A stretch of 20,202 nucleotides of DNA, taken from positions 1 to 20,202 of the forward strand of contig DASWRT010000266.1 of assembly GCA_036403035.1 (NCBI GenBank), read 5' to 3'. The notes beneath the pieces are model-generated. The model was not told the origin of the DNA. It did no database searches and saw only the letters and a program-made list of their open reading frames with translations. The DNA comes from DASWRT01 sp036403035. GTDB lineage: Bacteria > Pseudomonadota > Alphaproteobacteria > ATCC43930 > CGMCC-115725. Of the stretch, positions 1 to 6,226 are shown piece by piece; positions within the stretch are counted from its first letter, which is position 1, and each line of letters opens with the position of its first letter. The position numbers and the translations under genes are program-made.

Positions 1-115
1 CTCGGACCATCGGCGCGACCCGTTAAGCGATTCCACGCCGGCGGCGGCGCGGATCTGCCGGAACCGCAGTGGTAGGCTTACCCCTTGTGCTGCCCGAACT
101 GGCGCCGCTCGCACG
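1..115. other. Non-coding stretch at window edge
   Basis: I see no coding signal on either strand in these bases beyond the end of the DUF924 relic. The sequence is GC-rich and contains no clear terminator hairpin or promoter. A gene could end just outside the window, but nothing here shows it. Confidence 0.4.
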
Positions 116-292
116 TCAGAACGACGCATTCGGCTCCTTCAGGAACGCTTCCTCCTCCGGCGTGGAGCAGCGGCCGAGGACCGCGTTGCGATGCGGGAAG
201 CGGCATCAGATCGCTCGGATCCGGTCATGCTCCGCACCGCCCGACGCCCCGAACCAGAAATCGAGCAGCGCCGCAATGCGACCGCGGTCGGC
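116..292 (-). pseudogene. DUF924-family remnant (internal deletion plus in-frame stop)
   Basis: Reading the minus strand in one frame gives RIAALLDFWFGASGG, then EHDRIRAI, a TGA at 206-208, then CRFPHRNAVLGR and STPEEEAFLKEPNASF before a final TGA at 116-118. LLDFWFG is the typical N-terminal motif of DUF924 proteins, and RFPHRNAVLGR..STPEEEAFL is their typical C-terminus. Members are normally about 180-200 residues, so the middle of the protein is missing and the two ends are joined. The relic starts directly after the stop of the upstream SDR (315), so it may once have been the next gene of that operon. No start codon is visible. Function of the family is unknown to me. The recognition rests on remembered motifs at both ends, in the expected order and frame. 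Confidence 0.7.
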
Positions 293-314
293 GGGGAGAT
301 AACCGTCCCGTCCC

Positions 315-1091
315 TTACGGCATGAGCTGCCCGCCATTGACCTCGATCACCTGCCCCGTCACGTAGCTGCTCAGCGTCTCGGAAAGCAGGTACAGATACG
401 CGCCGACGAGTTCCTCGCTGGTGCCGAGGCGGCCCATCGGGATCGTTGCGCGCATCGCATCGAGCTGCGCCTCGGTGCTGTAGCGGTCGTGGAACGGCGT
501 CACGATCACGCCGGGCGCGACCGCGTTCACGCGGATCTTGTCCTTGACGTACTCCTTGGCGAGGCCGCGGGTGAAGGTGCTGACGAAGCCCTTCGAGGCG
601 GCGTAGAGCACCGCGCCGGGTCCGCCGCCGTGGCGCGCGGCGATCGAGGTGGTGTTGACGATGGCGCCGCCTCCGCGCGCCCGGAGGTGCGGGATCGCGG
701 CGCGGCTCGCGGTGACCACCGAGCGGACGTTGAGGTCCATCAGCTCATCGTAGAGATCGTCCGTCAGGTCGACGATCGGGGTCCGCCGCACCATGCTGCC
801 GGCGTTGTTGACGAGCCCGTCGAGCCCGCCGAACCGGTCGACCGTCGCCTGCACCACCTTCTCGGCGGCGCCGCGTTGCGCGAGGTCGCCCTGCACCGCG
901 GCGGCCTGTCCACCGGCCGCTTCGATCGCGGCGACGACGTCGCCGGCCGGGGCGGCGCTCGCGTTGTAATGCACCGCGACGCGGGCGCCCTGCTTGCCCA
1001 GCGCCTGCGCCACTGCGGCACCGATCCCGGTCGAGGCGCCGGTGACGAGAATGATCTTGTCCTTGAGGTCGGGGATGCGGATCGGCTCCAT
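315..1091 (-). CDS. SDR family NAD(P)-dependent oxidoreductase
   Basis: A 258-residue classical short-chain dehydrogenase, expected to be a soluble NAD(P)-dependent oxidoreductase acting on an unknown alcohol or carbonyl. Visible motifs are the cofactor loop TGASTGIG (residues 17-24), NNAG (95-98), catalytic Ser149, and Tyr163-x3-Lys167 (YAASK). The C-terminus VTGQVIEVNGGQLMP is typical of the FabG-like group. The frame stays open far upstream, but ATG at 1091 is preferred because GAGGAGA lies just in front of it and SDR homology begins about ten residues later. It lies about 80 bases behind the next SDR on the same strand, so the two are probably cotranscribed. The substrate cannot be read from the sequence; sugar or polyol dehydrogenase and 3-oxoacyl reductase are both possible. 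Confidence 0.93.
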   Translation of the reverse strand: MEPIRIPDLKDKIILVTGASTGIGAAVAQALGKQGARVAVHYNASAAPAGDVVAAIEAAGGQAAAVQGDLAQRGAAEKVVQATVDRFGGLDGLVNNAGSMVRRTPIVDLTDDLYDELMDLNVRSVVTASRAAIPHLRARGGGAIVNTTSIAARHGGGPGAVLYAASKGFVSTFTRGLAKEYVKDKIRVNAVAPGVIVTPFHDRYSTEAQLDAMRATIPMGRLGTSEELVGAYLYLLSETLSSYVTGQVIEVNGGQLMP

Positions 1092-1171
1092 CTCGACGTC
1101 TCCTCGATGCGGCGTGGCGTGACTCCTGTCGAGCCGCCAACGACAGCGGCGGACCTTCCTCCCTTTACGGC

Positions 1172-1939
1172 TTACAGCGCCGCGGTCAGGCCGCCATCGA
1201 CGTACAGCACGGTGCCGTTGACGTAGGAGCCGGCGTCGGAGGCGAGGAAGATCGCGGCGCCGCCCAGCTCCTTCGGCTCGGCCCAGCGGCCGAGCGGCGT
1301 GCGCTTCGTCACGAAGGCGTTGAATTCCGGGTCCTGGACCAGCGCCGTGTTGATCTCCGTCGCGAAATAGCCCGGCGCGATCGCGTTGCAGGTGATGCCG
1401 TGCGGCCCCAGCTCGACCGCGAGCGCGCGGGTCAGGCCGACGAGGCCCGCCTTGGCGGCGGCGTAGGCCGGGATCGTCGGCCGCGCCACCTTCGTGCCGA
1501 TGATCGACGCCGTCATGATGATCCGCCCGGAGCGGCGGGGGATCATGTGCTTCGCGGCCTCGCGCGCCAGCGTGAAGCAGGCGGTGAGGTCGGTGCCGAG
1601 CACGCTGTTCCAGTCCGCCGTCGAGAACTCGGTCAACGGCCGGCGGAGCGTCATGCCGGCATTGGCGACCAGCACGTCGAGCCGCCCGTGCCGCCGCACG
1701 ATGTCCCCGATCGCCGCCGTCGCCGCCGCCTCGTCGGTGACGTCGAACGGCGCGGTGTCGGCCGCGCCGCCGGTGCTGCGGATCGCCTCGGCCGCCGCGT
1801 CGAGCGCCGCGCGGTCGCGGCCGTTCAGCACGATTTGCGCGCCGGCCTCGGCCATCGCCGCCGCCATCGCCCGGCCGAGGCCGCGCGAGGCGCCGGTGAC
1901 GAGCACGATGCGGTCGCGGAGCGAGAAGAGCGATGACAT
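1172..1939 (-). CDS. SDR family oxidoreductase, gluconate 5-dehydrogenase-like
   Basis: A 255-residue classical SDR. It has TGASRGLG (residues 15-22), a VANAG version of the NNAG motif (91-95), catalytic Ser145 and Tyr159-x3-Lys163 (YAAAK), then CNAIAPGYFATEIN and a terminal GTVLYVDGGLTAAL. The N-terminal SLRDRIVLVTGASRGLG and the PGYFATE segment resemble gluconate 5-dehydrogenase (IdnO/Gno) relatives, which interconvert gluconate and 5-ketogluconate with NADP; this substrate is inference only. The ATG at 1939 has GGGAGG at a normal distance upstream. It is the first gene of the two-SDR minus-strand unit, and it diverges from the baeRF operon across about 195 bases. The Val-for-first-Asn change in NNAG is common in this subgroup and should not abolish activity. 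Confidence 0.92.
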   Translation of the reverse strand: MSSLFSLRDRIVLVTGASRGLGRAMAAAMAEAGAQIVLNGRDRAALDAAAEAIRSTGGAADTAPFDVTDEAAATAAIGDIVRRHGRLDVLVANAGMTLRRPLTEFSTADWNSVLGTDLTACFTLAREAAKHMIPRRSGRIIMTASIIGTKVARPTIPAYAAAKAGLVGLTRALAVELGPHGITCNAIAPGYFATEINTALVQDPEFNAFVTKRTPLGRWAEPKELGGAAIFLASDAGSYVNGTVLYVDGGLTAAL

Positions 1940-2072
1940 TGCGGCGCCTCCCTGTTGTCGTTCTTACTTGTCCAGGAGCGGCGATCGTATCCGGCGCTGC
2001 GGTATCGCGCCAGCGCCTTCGGCACACCGGGCGCTAGTCCTGCAACCGCTTGGATTACAACCGAAAGACCGT

Positions 2073-2097
2073 GGAACCAATGGCTGCCCGACCGGTT
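2073..2097 (+). promoter_or_regulatory. Putative EcfG-type (general stress sigma) promoter
   Basis: GGAAC at 2073-2077 is followed after 16 bases by GGTTT beginning at 2094. The EcfG consensus of alphaproteobacteria is GGAAC, 16-17 bases, then CGTT, so there is one mismatch in the -10 element. The transcript would begin about 30 bases before the ATG at 2134, a normal leader length. Position and spacing fit well, and general-stress control suits a ribosome-hibernation operon. This is a motif match by eye, not proof. Confidence 0.55.
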
Positions 2098-2133
2098 TGA
2101 AAAACGACGACTTGCCGCAAACGGGAGCATGCG

Positions 2134-3297
2134 ATGATAAAATCCGACGAACTTCGCGCCCTGCTCGACGCCGAGAGCGGCCCCGCCGTATCCGTCTACC
2201 TGCCGACGCACGTCGCGGGCCGCGAGATCCGCCAGGATCCGATCCGCTTCCACAACCTGATCGACCGCGCCGCCGAGCGCCTGACCTCGCTCGGGATGCG
2301 CCGGCCGGAGGTCGAGGCGTTCCTCGGCGAAGCGCGGAGCCTTGCCGCTGACGAGGAGTTCTGGCGGCATCAGGATCGCGGGCTGGCGGTGTTCGTGGCG
2401 CCGGGCCTGCTGCGCACCCTCAAGCTGCCGTTCGAGCCGAACGAGGAGTCCGTGGTGTCGCGCCACTTCCACGTGACGCCGCTGCTGCCGCTGTTCCAGG
2501 AGGACCACCGCTTCTTCGTGCTCGCGGCGAGCGCCGGGAACGTCCGCCTGTTCGAGGCGTCGCAGCACGCGATGAACGAGGTCAAGGACATCGACCTGCC
2601 GAGCAGCGTCGCAGCGATCACCGGCGAGACCGAGTACGAGAACACGCGGCACATGGCGCCGGTCGCCCGCACCCGCGCCGGCACGCCGGGCGGCGTCGTG
2701 AAGACGCACAATTTCGGCGAGACGCCGGAGGAGCAGCGCAAGGCGCAGCTCGTCGAGTACCTCAACCGCGTCGCCGCCCGCGTCGAGGACTATCTGAGCG
2801 GCCGGCGTGCGCCGGTCGTCATTGCCGCCGAGCCGGAGGTGAAGGGGCATCTCGGCGCAATCATCAAGGACAAGCTCGACCTCGCCGGCAAGGGCGTCGA
2901 GATGAACCCCGACGCGTTCGGCCCCGAGGAGATCCATCGCCGCGCCTGGGCGCTGGTCCAGCCCGAGTTCGCGGAGACGTGGCACCGCGACATGGACCGG
3001 CTCAACGCGCTGATCGGCGAAGCCACCGGACGCGCGACGCTGAAGCCCGAGGAGATCGTCAAGGCGGCGCGCGAAGGCCGGATCGACACGCTGTTCATCG
3101 CCGACGGCGAGCATCTCTGGGGCCGCTTCGACGAGGACGGCGACAAGGTGATCGCGCACGGCTCGCAGACCGAGGATGACGACGACCTGATCGACGTGGC
3201 GGCGCTGCTGACCCTGCGCACGGGCGGCAACACCTACGTTCTGCCGAAGCAGGAACTTCCCCGTAGCGGTATCATGGCCGCGATCCTGCGGTACTGA
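2134..3297 (+). CDS. baeRF-family protein (bacterial archaeo-eukaryotic release factor-like)
   Basis: A 387-residue soluble protein resembling the baeRF families, bacterial relatives of the archaeo-eukaryotic peptide release factor aRF1/eRF1 and of Pelota/RNase-E-like folds. The pattern is an N-terminal domain opening with 'VSVYLPTH' (about residues 20-27), a middle part with 'DRGLAVFVAPG' (83-93) and 'FFVLAASAGNVRLFE', and a C-terminal domain with 'ARVEDYLSGRRAPVVIAAEP' and 'IDTLFIADGEHLWGRF'. There is no GGQ peptidyl-hydrolysis motif, as is usual for these bacterial relatives, so a role in peptide release is not implied. A function in ribosome rescue or stalling response is only proposed for the family. 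The ATG has GGGAG just upstream. The stop is 27 bases from a hibernation-factor gene, which supports a ribosome-linked role. I am fairly sure of the superfamily, less of the subfamily (probably baeRF3). Confidence 0.85.
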   Translation: MIKSDELRALLDAESGPAVSVYLPTHVAGREIRQDPIRFHNLIDRAAERLTSLGMRRPEVEAFLGEARSLAADEEFWRHQDRGLAVFVAPGLLRTLKLPFEPNEESVVSRHFHVTPLLPLFQEDHRFFVLAASAGNVRLFEASQHAMNEVKDIDLPSSVAAITGETEYENTRHMAPVARTRAGTPGGVVKTHNFGETPEEQRKAQLVEYLNRVAARVEDYLSGRRAPVVIAAEPEVKGHLGAIIKDKLDLAGKGVEMNPDAFGPEEIHRRAWALVQPEFAETWHRDMDRLNALIGEATGRATLKPEEIVKAAREGRIDTLFIADGEHLWGRFDEDGDKVIAHGSQTEDDDDLIDVAALLTLRTGGNTYVLPKQELPRSGIMAAILRY

Positions 3298-3324
3298 AAA
3301 AGCAGACGCGGAGGAACGACCATC

Positions 3325-3906
3325 ATGACGATGCAGAAGGGCCTGGAGATCACCTACCACAACATGGAGCCGACGGATTGGCTGGATGCCGACATCCGCG
3401 AGCGCGTCGGCAAGCTGGAGAAGATGTGCGACCGGCTCGTCGGCGTCCGCGTCGCGATCGAGGCGCAGCACAAGCAGCACAAGGTCGGCAACGTCTATGA
3501 CGTGCATATCGAGCTGTTCGTGCCCGGCGAGGATCTCGTCGTCAGCCGCCAGCCGCATAAGGCGAAGCAGAAATACGCCCACCCCGACGTGCGGACCTCG
3601 GTACGCGACGCCTTCCAGGCGGCGGAGCGGCAGCTCCAGGACTACAAGGAGCAGCTACGCGGCGACGTGAAGGTCCACGAGCCGATGTTCCAGGGGCAGA
3701 TCTCGCAGCTCTACCCGCAGGAGGATTACGGCTTCATCCTGACCAACACCGGGACGCAGCTCTATTTCCACCGCAACAGCCTGCTCGGCGAGGCCGACTT
3801 CGACAAGCTCACCCGTGGCATGGCGGTACACTACATCGAGGATGTCGGCGACACCGGCCCGATCGCCACGAAGGTGTGGATCGGTCCCGAGCACCACATG
3901 GACTGA
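3325..3906 (+). CDS. HPF/RaiA-family ribosome-associated protein with C-terminal cold-shock domain
   Basis: A 193-residue two-domain protein. Residues ~6-112 match the S30AE/HPF (RaiA, YfiA) fold: an early LEITYHNMEP strand, a helix ending in RVGKLEKMCDRL, a strand VRVAIEAQ, then NVYDVHIELFVPGEDLVVSR and the second helix DVRTSVRDAFQAAERQLQDY. Residues ~122-187 form a cold-shock/S1-like domain with GQISQLYPQEDYGFILT and QLYFHRNSLL, which correspond to the RNP1- and RNP2-type RNA-binding strands. Short HPF proteins bind the small subunit in the tRNA and mRNA channel and inactivate ribosomes under stress. Long HPFs carry a dimerisation tail instead, so the cold-shock tail makes this a distinct variant expected to touch RNA. 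GGAGG precedes the ATG at 3325. It lies in one operon with the baeRF gene before it and the small gene after it. Confidence 0.92.
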   Translation: MTMQKGLEITYHNMEPTDWLDADIRERVGKLEKMCDRLVGVRVAIEAQHKQHKVGNVYDVHIELFVPGEDLVVSRQPHKAKQKYAHPDVRTSVRDAFQAAERQLQDYKEQLRGDVKVHEPMFQGQISQLYPQEDYGFILTNTGTQLYFHRNSLLGEADFDKLTRGMAVHYIEDVGDTGPIATKVWIGPEHHMD

Positions 3907-3921
3907 ACGAGGATTTACCGC

Positions 3922-4113
3922 ATGGGCAGCACGACGAAGCGCGAGCAGGACCGGCACGCAGCCGGCGGTCCCGGCAAATCGTCCCGCAAGGGCCATATCG
4001 ACCCCGAGCACAGCGGCAACAAGCCGGGGCAACTCCAGACGCCGACGAGCCGCGGTCCCGGCGAAGGCGGCACGCGCGGCGCCGAGGACGAGAAGCGCGA
4101 CGGCCCGAGCTGA
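3922..4113 (+). CDS. Small hydrophilic, probably disordered protein
   Basis: A 63-residue ORF rich in Gly, Lys, Glu, Arg and Ser, without hydrophobic segments, for example GGPGKSSRKGHIDPEHSGNK and RGPGEGGTRGAEDEKRDGPS. It begins 15 bases after the HPF-CSD stop, with GAGGAT in ribosome-binding position, and ends just before a strong terminator; this argues for a real last gene of the operon. I do not recognise a family. The composition resembles small stress-induced hydrophilic proteins of alphaproteobacteria, and its place behind ribosome-directed genes suggests a stress role by association only. Confidence 0.65.
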   Translation: MGSTTKREQDRHAAGGPGKSSRKGHIDPEHSGNKPGQLQTPTSRGPGEGGTRGAEDEKRDGPS

Positions 4114-4124
4114 CCTTGTCATCG

Positions 4125-4151
4125 CCCTCTCCCCTCGGGGAGAGGGTTTTT
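4125..4151 (+). terminator. Intrinsic terminator of the baeRF operon
   Basis: The arms CCCTCTCCCC (4125-4134) and GGGGAGAGGG (4137-4146) are perfect complements and are followed by five T (4147-4151). It sits 11 bases after the last stop codon of the operon. The same arm sequence recurs in the dispersed repeat at 8101-8125, so this terminator may derive from that repeat family. Confidence 0.85.
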
Positions 4152-4249
4152 CAAATCGCGTTTTTCTAAAATACAGGTGCGGGGCGCCTACGGCCGGCAT
4201 GGCAGGATGAAATTTTTCAGGCGCTTAGCGGCATCTGTTGAAGCGGAAA

Positions 4250-4311
4250 ACAGGTAGTGTCTCCTGTTTCCGCCCTGTTATCGCGCCTGTTCTTCTCCTG
4301 TTTCGTCCTGT
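4250..4311. repeat. Helically phased CCTGT motifs
   Basis: CCTGT begins at 4263, 4274, 4286, 4297 and 4307, giving steps of 11, 12, 11 and 10 bases, close to one helical turn. An inverted ACAGG lies at 4250-4254. The motifs sit on one face of the helix, as expected for cooperative binding of a regulator or an architectural protein. No intact gene starts directly downstream, so the role is unclear. The segment may also belong to a conserved intergenic repeat. Confidence 0.45.
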
Positions 4312-4411
4312 TTTCCGGAAACGCCTCTGCTGGATTCACGATGTCAAAGAGCGGTCGCCGAAGCGGCCGATCATATGTCCGGGATGGACCGCAATGCAAC
4401 CGGTCCGGCCC

Positions 4412-4427
4412 ATGTTAGCGCTAACAT
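4412..4427. promoter_or_regulatory. LacI-family operator-like palindrome
   Basis: ATGTTAGCGCTAACAT is a perfect 16-base palindrome with the central CG pair typical of operators for LacI/GalR-type sugar regulators. No LacI-type regulator and no sugar transporter lies in the window, and the nearest downstream coding trace is a broken chemoreceptor. It is best read as an orphan operator left behind when its gene was lost, though a distal site for a gene elsewhere is possible. Confidence 0.6.
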
Positions 4428-4499
4428 CGGGATCGCATACAAAATCTCAATTATGCATTCAAGTTTCCTCAACTTTTGCGCGATTCGATCTTTTGGCGC

Positions 4500-4628
4500 G
4501 CCGTCTTCGAAGAGGAGGTCGGCGCCGCCGCGACCCAGGTACTCGGCTCGGCCGACGACCTCAGCAGGCAGTCCGAACGCCTCAAGCTGGAAGTCGAATC
4601 CTTCCTCGTCACGGTCCGGGCCGCCTGA
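4500..4628 (+). pseudogene. C-terminal remnant of a methyl-accepting chemotaxis protein
   Basis: The plus frame ending with TGA at 4626-4628 reads FEEEVGAAATQVLGSADDLS, then RQSERLKLEVESFLVTVRAA. This is the characteristic tail of alphaproteobacterial chemoreceptors, where the last signalling helix ends with 'A..VL.AA.eLS.Qae.L..eV..FL..vRaA'. Only about 40 codons remain. Upstream the frame continues without resemblance to the receptor (for example NYAFKFPQLLRDSIFW) and the sequence becomes AT-rich, so the break is near 4500. There is no start codon or ribosome-binding site for it. The nearest related functions are the CheB/CheR genes about 6-10 kb away, so the relic may come from the same chemosensory history, but that is inference. 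Confidence 0.72.
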
Positions 4629-4702
4629 GGAGAAGGAGACACAGCGCGGCCCAAGGGCCGCCGCTCCCCGAAAGGACGGGAGAGCTTCGCCGCGCGCCGC
4701 CC

Positions 4703-4836
4703 TTATGTCGGCTCGGCACGAGCCCGCTTCATGGCTTCCGGCTCGCGCTCGATCACGCGCAGGTAGGCGGCGGTAGCGGTTTCCGTTGGGAACGGCCTTG
4801 CCCCCAGTCGCGGATATCGCCGACCGGAATCGATGT
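4703..4836 (-). pseudogene. Relic of an XRE/HigA-type antitoxin (helix-turn-helix C-terminus)
   Basis: On the minus strand one frame gives TSIPVGDIRDWGQGR (4836 downwards). After a shift to the neighbouring frame the sequence continues TETATAAYLRVIEREPEAMK and RARAEPT, with TAA at 4703-4705. Together these match the tail of HigA/NadS-like antitoxins, where the recognition helix 'IP.GTLRDWEQGRR' is followed by 'P...ARAYLrVIerePEAVrRAL'. The frame change falls around 4785-4800, and the N-terminal half of the HTH domain and any toxin gene are missing. It is therefore a frameshifted, truncated relic, unless a sequencing error caused the shift. No matching toxin (HigB/RelE fold) is visible nearby. 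Confidence 0.65.
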
Positions 4837-5073
4837 CCTGGTGGTTCGATCGTTTCTTCGATCCGCGGCGGCGTGCGGGTGAGAGCCGCCGCGTGGGCTC
4901 CCGCGCAAGGCGCCTCCGAACCCAGAGGAAATCTGCTTTGGGTTTCCGTCCCTAAATCCCGAGGCCGAACCATCGGCCGCCGGAGCCGTTCGGAATTCGA
5001 GAGGATGGTGCGGCGGTCTGCGGAGGACGGCATGACGCCGCGCCGCAACCCCGTTCGACCGGAGATCCGCCGC

Positions 5074-5316
5074 ATGTTGTCCAACCACCGAGAACTATCG
5101 TCACCGCCGCATCGCACCGCGCCCGCAGCCGAAGCCGCCGGCCTCCCAGCTGCCCGGCACCTTCAGCACCCGCAGCCGCCCGCGCCTCCGACCGCGCCGC
5201 CGCCGCAGCGCGACCCGGAGATACCGCCGCCGGTGGAGGAGCCGCCGAGGCCGATCCCGACGCCGCCGCCGGACAGCCCGCCGCCGATGCGCGAGCCGCC
5301 GCCGTTGCAGGCGTGA
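5074..5316 (+). CDS. Small proline-rich hypothetical protein
   Basis: An 80-residue ORF whose second half is strongly proline-rich with acidic and basic spacers: PTAPPPQRDPEIPPPVEEPP and then RPIPTPPPDSPPPMREPPPL. It would be disordered or form a polyproline II rod. The ATG at 5074 has GGAG nine bases upstream, which decides the start. The pattern PEIPPPVEEPP is familiar from small hypothetical proteins in alphaproteobacteria, but I cannot name a family. It is followed closely by the convergent SDR (5360). High GC sequence easily yields such frames by chance, so confidence is moderate. Confidence 0.5.
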   Translation: MLSNHRELSSPPHRTAPAAEAAGLPAARHLQHPQPPAPPTAPPPQRDPEIPPPVEEPPRPIPTPPPDSPPPMREPPPLQA

Positions 5317-5359
5317 CGCGCCGCCGCCGCACGCAGCCGGACCGGTCAGCCGGTCCGCT

Positions 5360-6073
5360 TCACCACGCCAGCTTTTGTCCGTCGCGGAAAAAGCCGCCGG
5401 TCGGCCCGTCGTCCGGGAGGGTGACGGCCCATACGACGCTCGCGGCGCCCTCCGGCACCGGCCGCCCGCCGCCGCCCATGTCGGTCGCCGTCCAGCCGGG
5501 GCAGACCGCGTTGACGAGGACGCCCGAGCCGTGCAGTTCGGCGGCGAGGCCGCGGGTCAGCGCGTTCAGGGCAGCTTTGGACGTCGAGTAGGCGGGCGTG
5601 CCGGCACCCATCGAGGCCAGCGACCCGGCCTCGCTGGAGACGTTGACGATCCGCCCCCAGCGGCGCTCGCGCATCGCCGGTGCGAGGCCCTGGGCCAGAC
5701 GCCACGCGCCGAAGACATTGGTCTCGAACGCCTCGCGGATGATCCGCCAGTCGGCGCCGGTCGGCCGTTCCCAGCTGTCGTAATGGACGGCTGCATTGTT
5801 CACCAGCGCGTCGACTCCGCCGAAGCGCGCCGTGATGACGGCGACGGCCCGGTCCACGCTGTGCGGATCGGCGACGTCGAGCACGACCGGCTCGGCGCCG
5901 CCACCGCCGACGCTCCCGCCGATCGACCGCGCCGCCGCCGCGCCCTTTTCCGGGTCGCGCGCCCCGAGCAGCACGGCGTAGCCGCGCTCCGCGAGCTGCC
6001 GGGCGACCTCGCGGCCGATCCCGCGATTGGCCCCGGTCACGAGGACGCGCCTTCTTCCGCCGGTCGCCGTCAT
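5360..6073 (-). CDS. SDR family oxidoreductase, carbonyl reductase-like
   Basis: A 237-residue classical SDR that probably reduces a carbonyl using NADPH. It shows TGANRGIG (residues 13-20), LGARD at the end of the second strand where the Arg favours NADP(H), NNAA (92-95), catalytic Ser146/147 in NVSSEAGS, and Tyr162-x3-Lys166 (YSTSK). The opening RRVLVTGANRGIGREVARQL and the C-terminus GPTGGFFRDGQKLAW resemble carbonyl reductase (CBR)-type SDRs, in which the final 'GFFRDG..L.W' is typical. The ATG at 6073 is preceded by AAGGAGGAA at the proper distance. It is transcribed away from the Na+/H+ antiporter, with a 290-base shared upstream region. Confidence 0.93.
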   Translation of the reverse strand: MTATGGRRRVLVTGANRGIGREVARQLAERGYAVLLGARDPEKGAAAARSIGGSVGGGGAEPVVLDVADPHSVDRAVAVITARFGGVDALVNNAAVHYDSWERPTGADWRIIREAFETNVFGAWRLAQGLAPAMRERRWGRIVNVSSEAGSLASMGAGTPAYSTSKAALNALTRGLAAELHGSGVLVNAVCPGWTATDMGGGGRPVPEGAASVVWAVTLPDDGPTGGFFRDGQKLAW

Positions 6074-6170
6074 CGCCGTTCCTCCTTCTTCCTTCCGGTC
6101 GGACCTTCGCCTCCAGAGGATACCGGCGGGCGCGCAGCGGCGAACCTGCCGGCAGTGCCTCTTATACCGT

Positions 6171-6195
6171 CGGCCTCGGTCGTTGACCGATGCCG
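6171..6195. repeat. Inverted repeat in divergent promoter region
   Basis: CGGCCTCGGTC (6171-6181), a 3-base loop and GACCGATGCCG (6185-6195) pair with one mismatch. It lies between the divergent SDR and antiporter genes, just after a TTATACC that could be a -10 element. It could be an operator or a hairpin in a leader RNA. Confidence 0.4.
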
Positions 6196-6226
6196 AGCGG
6201 GTTTGCTCAAACGCCGCACGGGCTTA

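Larger units (their letters stand above)
4152..5073. other. Long gene-poor stretch with relics of lost genes
   Basis: About 920 bases without an intact gene. Open frames exist on both strands, but they have low-complexity Arg/Ser/Ala composition and no family resemblance. What can be seen, from left to right, is a set of phased CCTGT motifs, a LacI-type palindrome, the C-terminal codons of a chemoreceptor on the plus strand, and the tail of an XRE-type antitoxin on the minus strand. The first 350 bases are visibly richer in A and T than the flanking genes. The stretch looks like a rearrangement hot spot or the scar of deletions. Confidence 0.6.

Noticed and set aside
315..2027. A single 570-codon minus-strand frame covering both SDR genes
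   Set aside because: Only its last 258 codons are an SDR. The upstream part is an Arg-rich antisense-frame shadow of the second SDR, which is encoded in another frame with its own ribosome-binding site.
1825..3582. Minus-strand 585-codon frame opposite the baeRF and HPF genes
   Set aside because: It is the complement shadow of strongly recognisable plus-strand genes, and its protein has no family pattern.
4371..5117. Minus-strand 248-codon frame in the gene-poor stretch
   Set aside because: It has low-complexity composition and no ribosome-binding site, and it runs through the antitoxin relic in the wrong frame.
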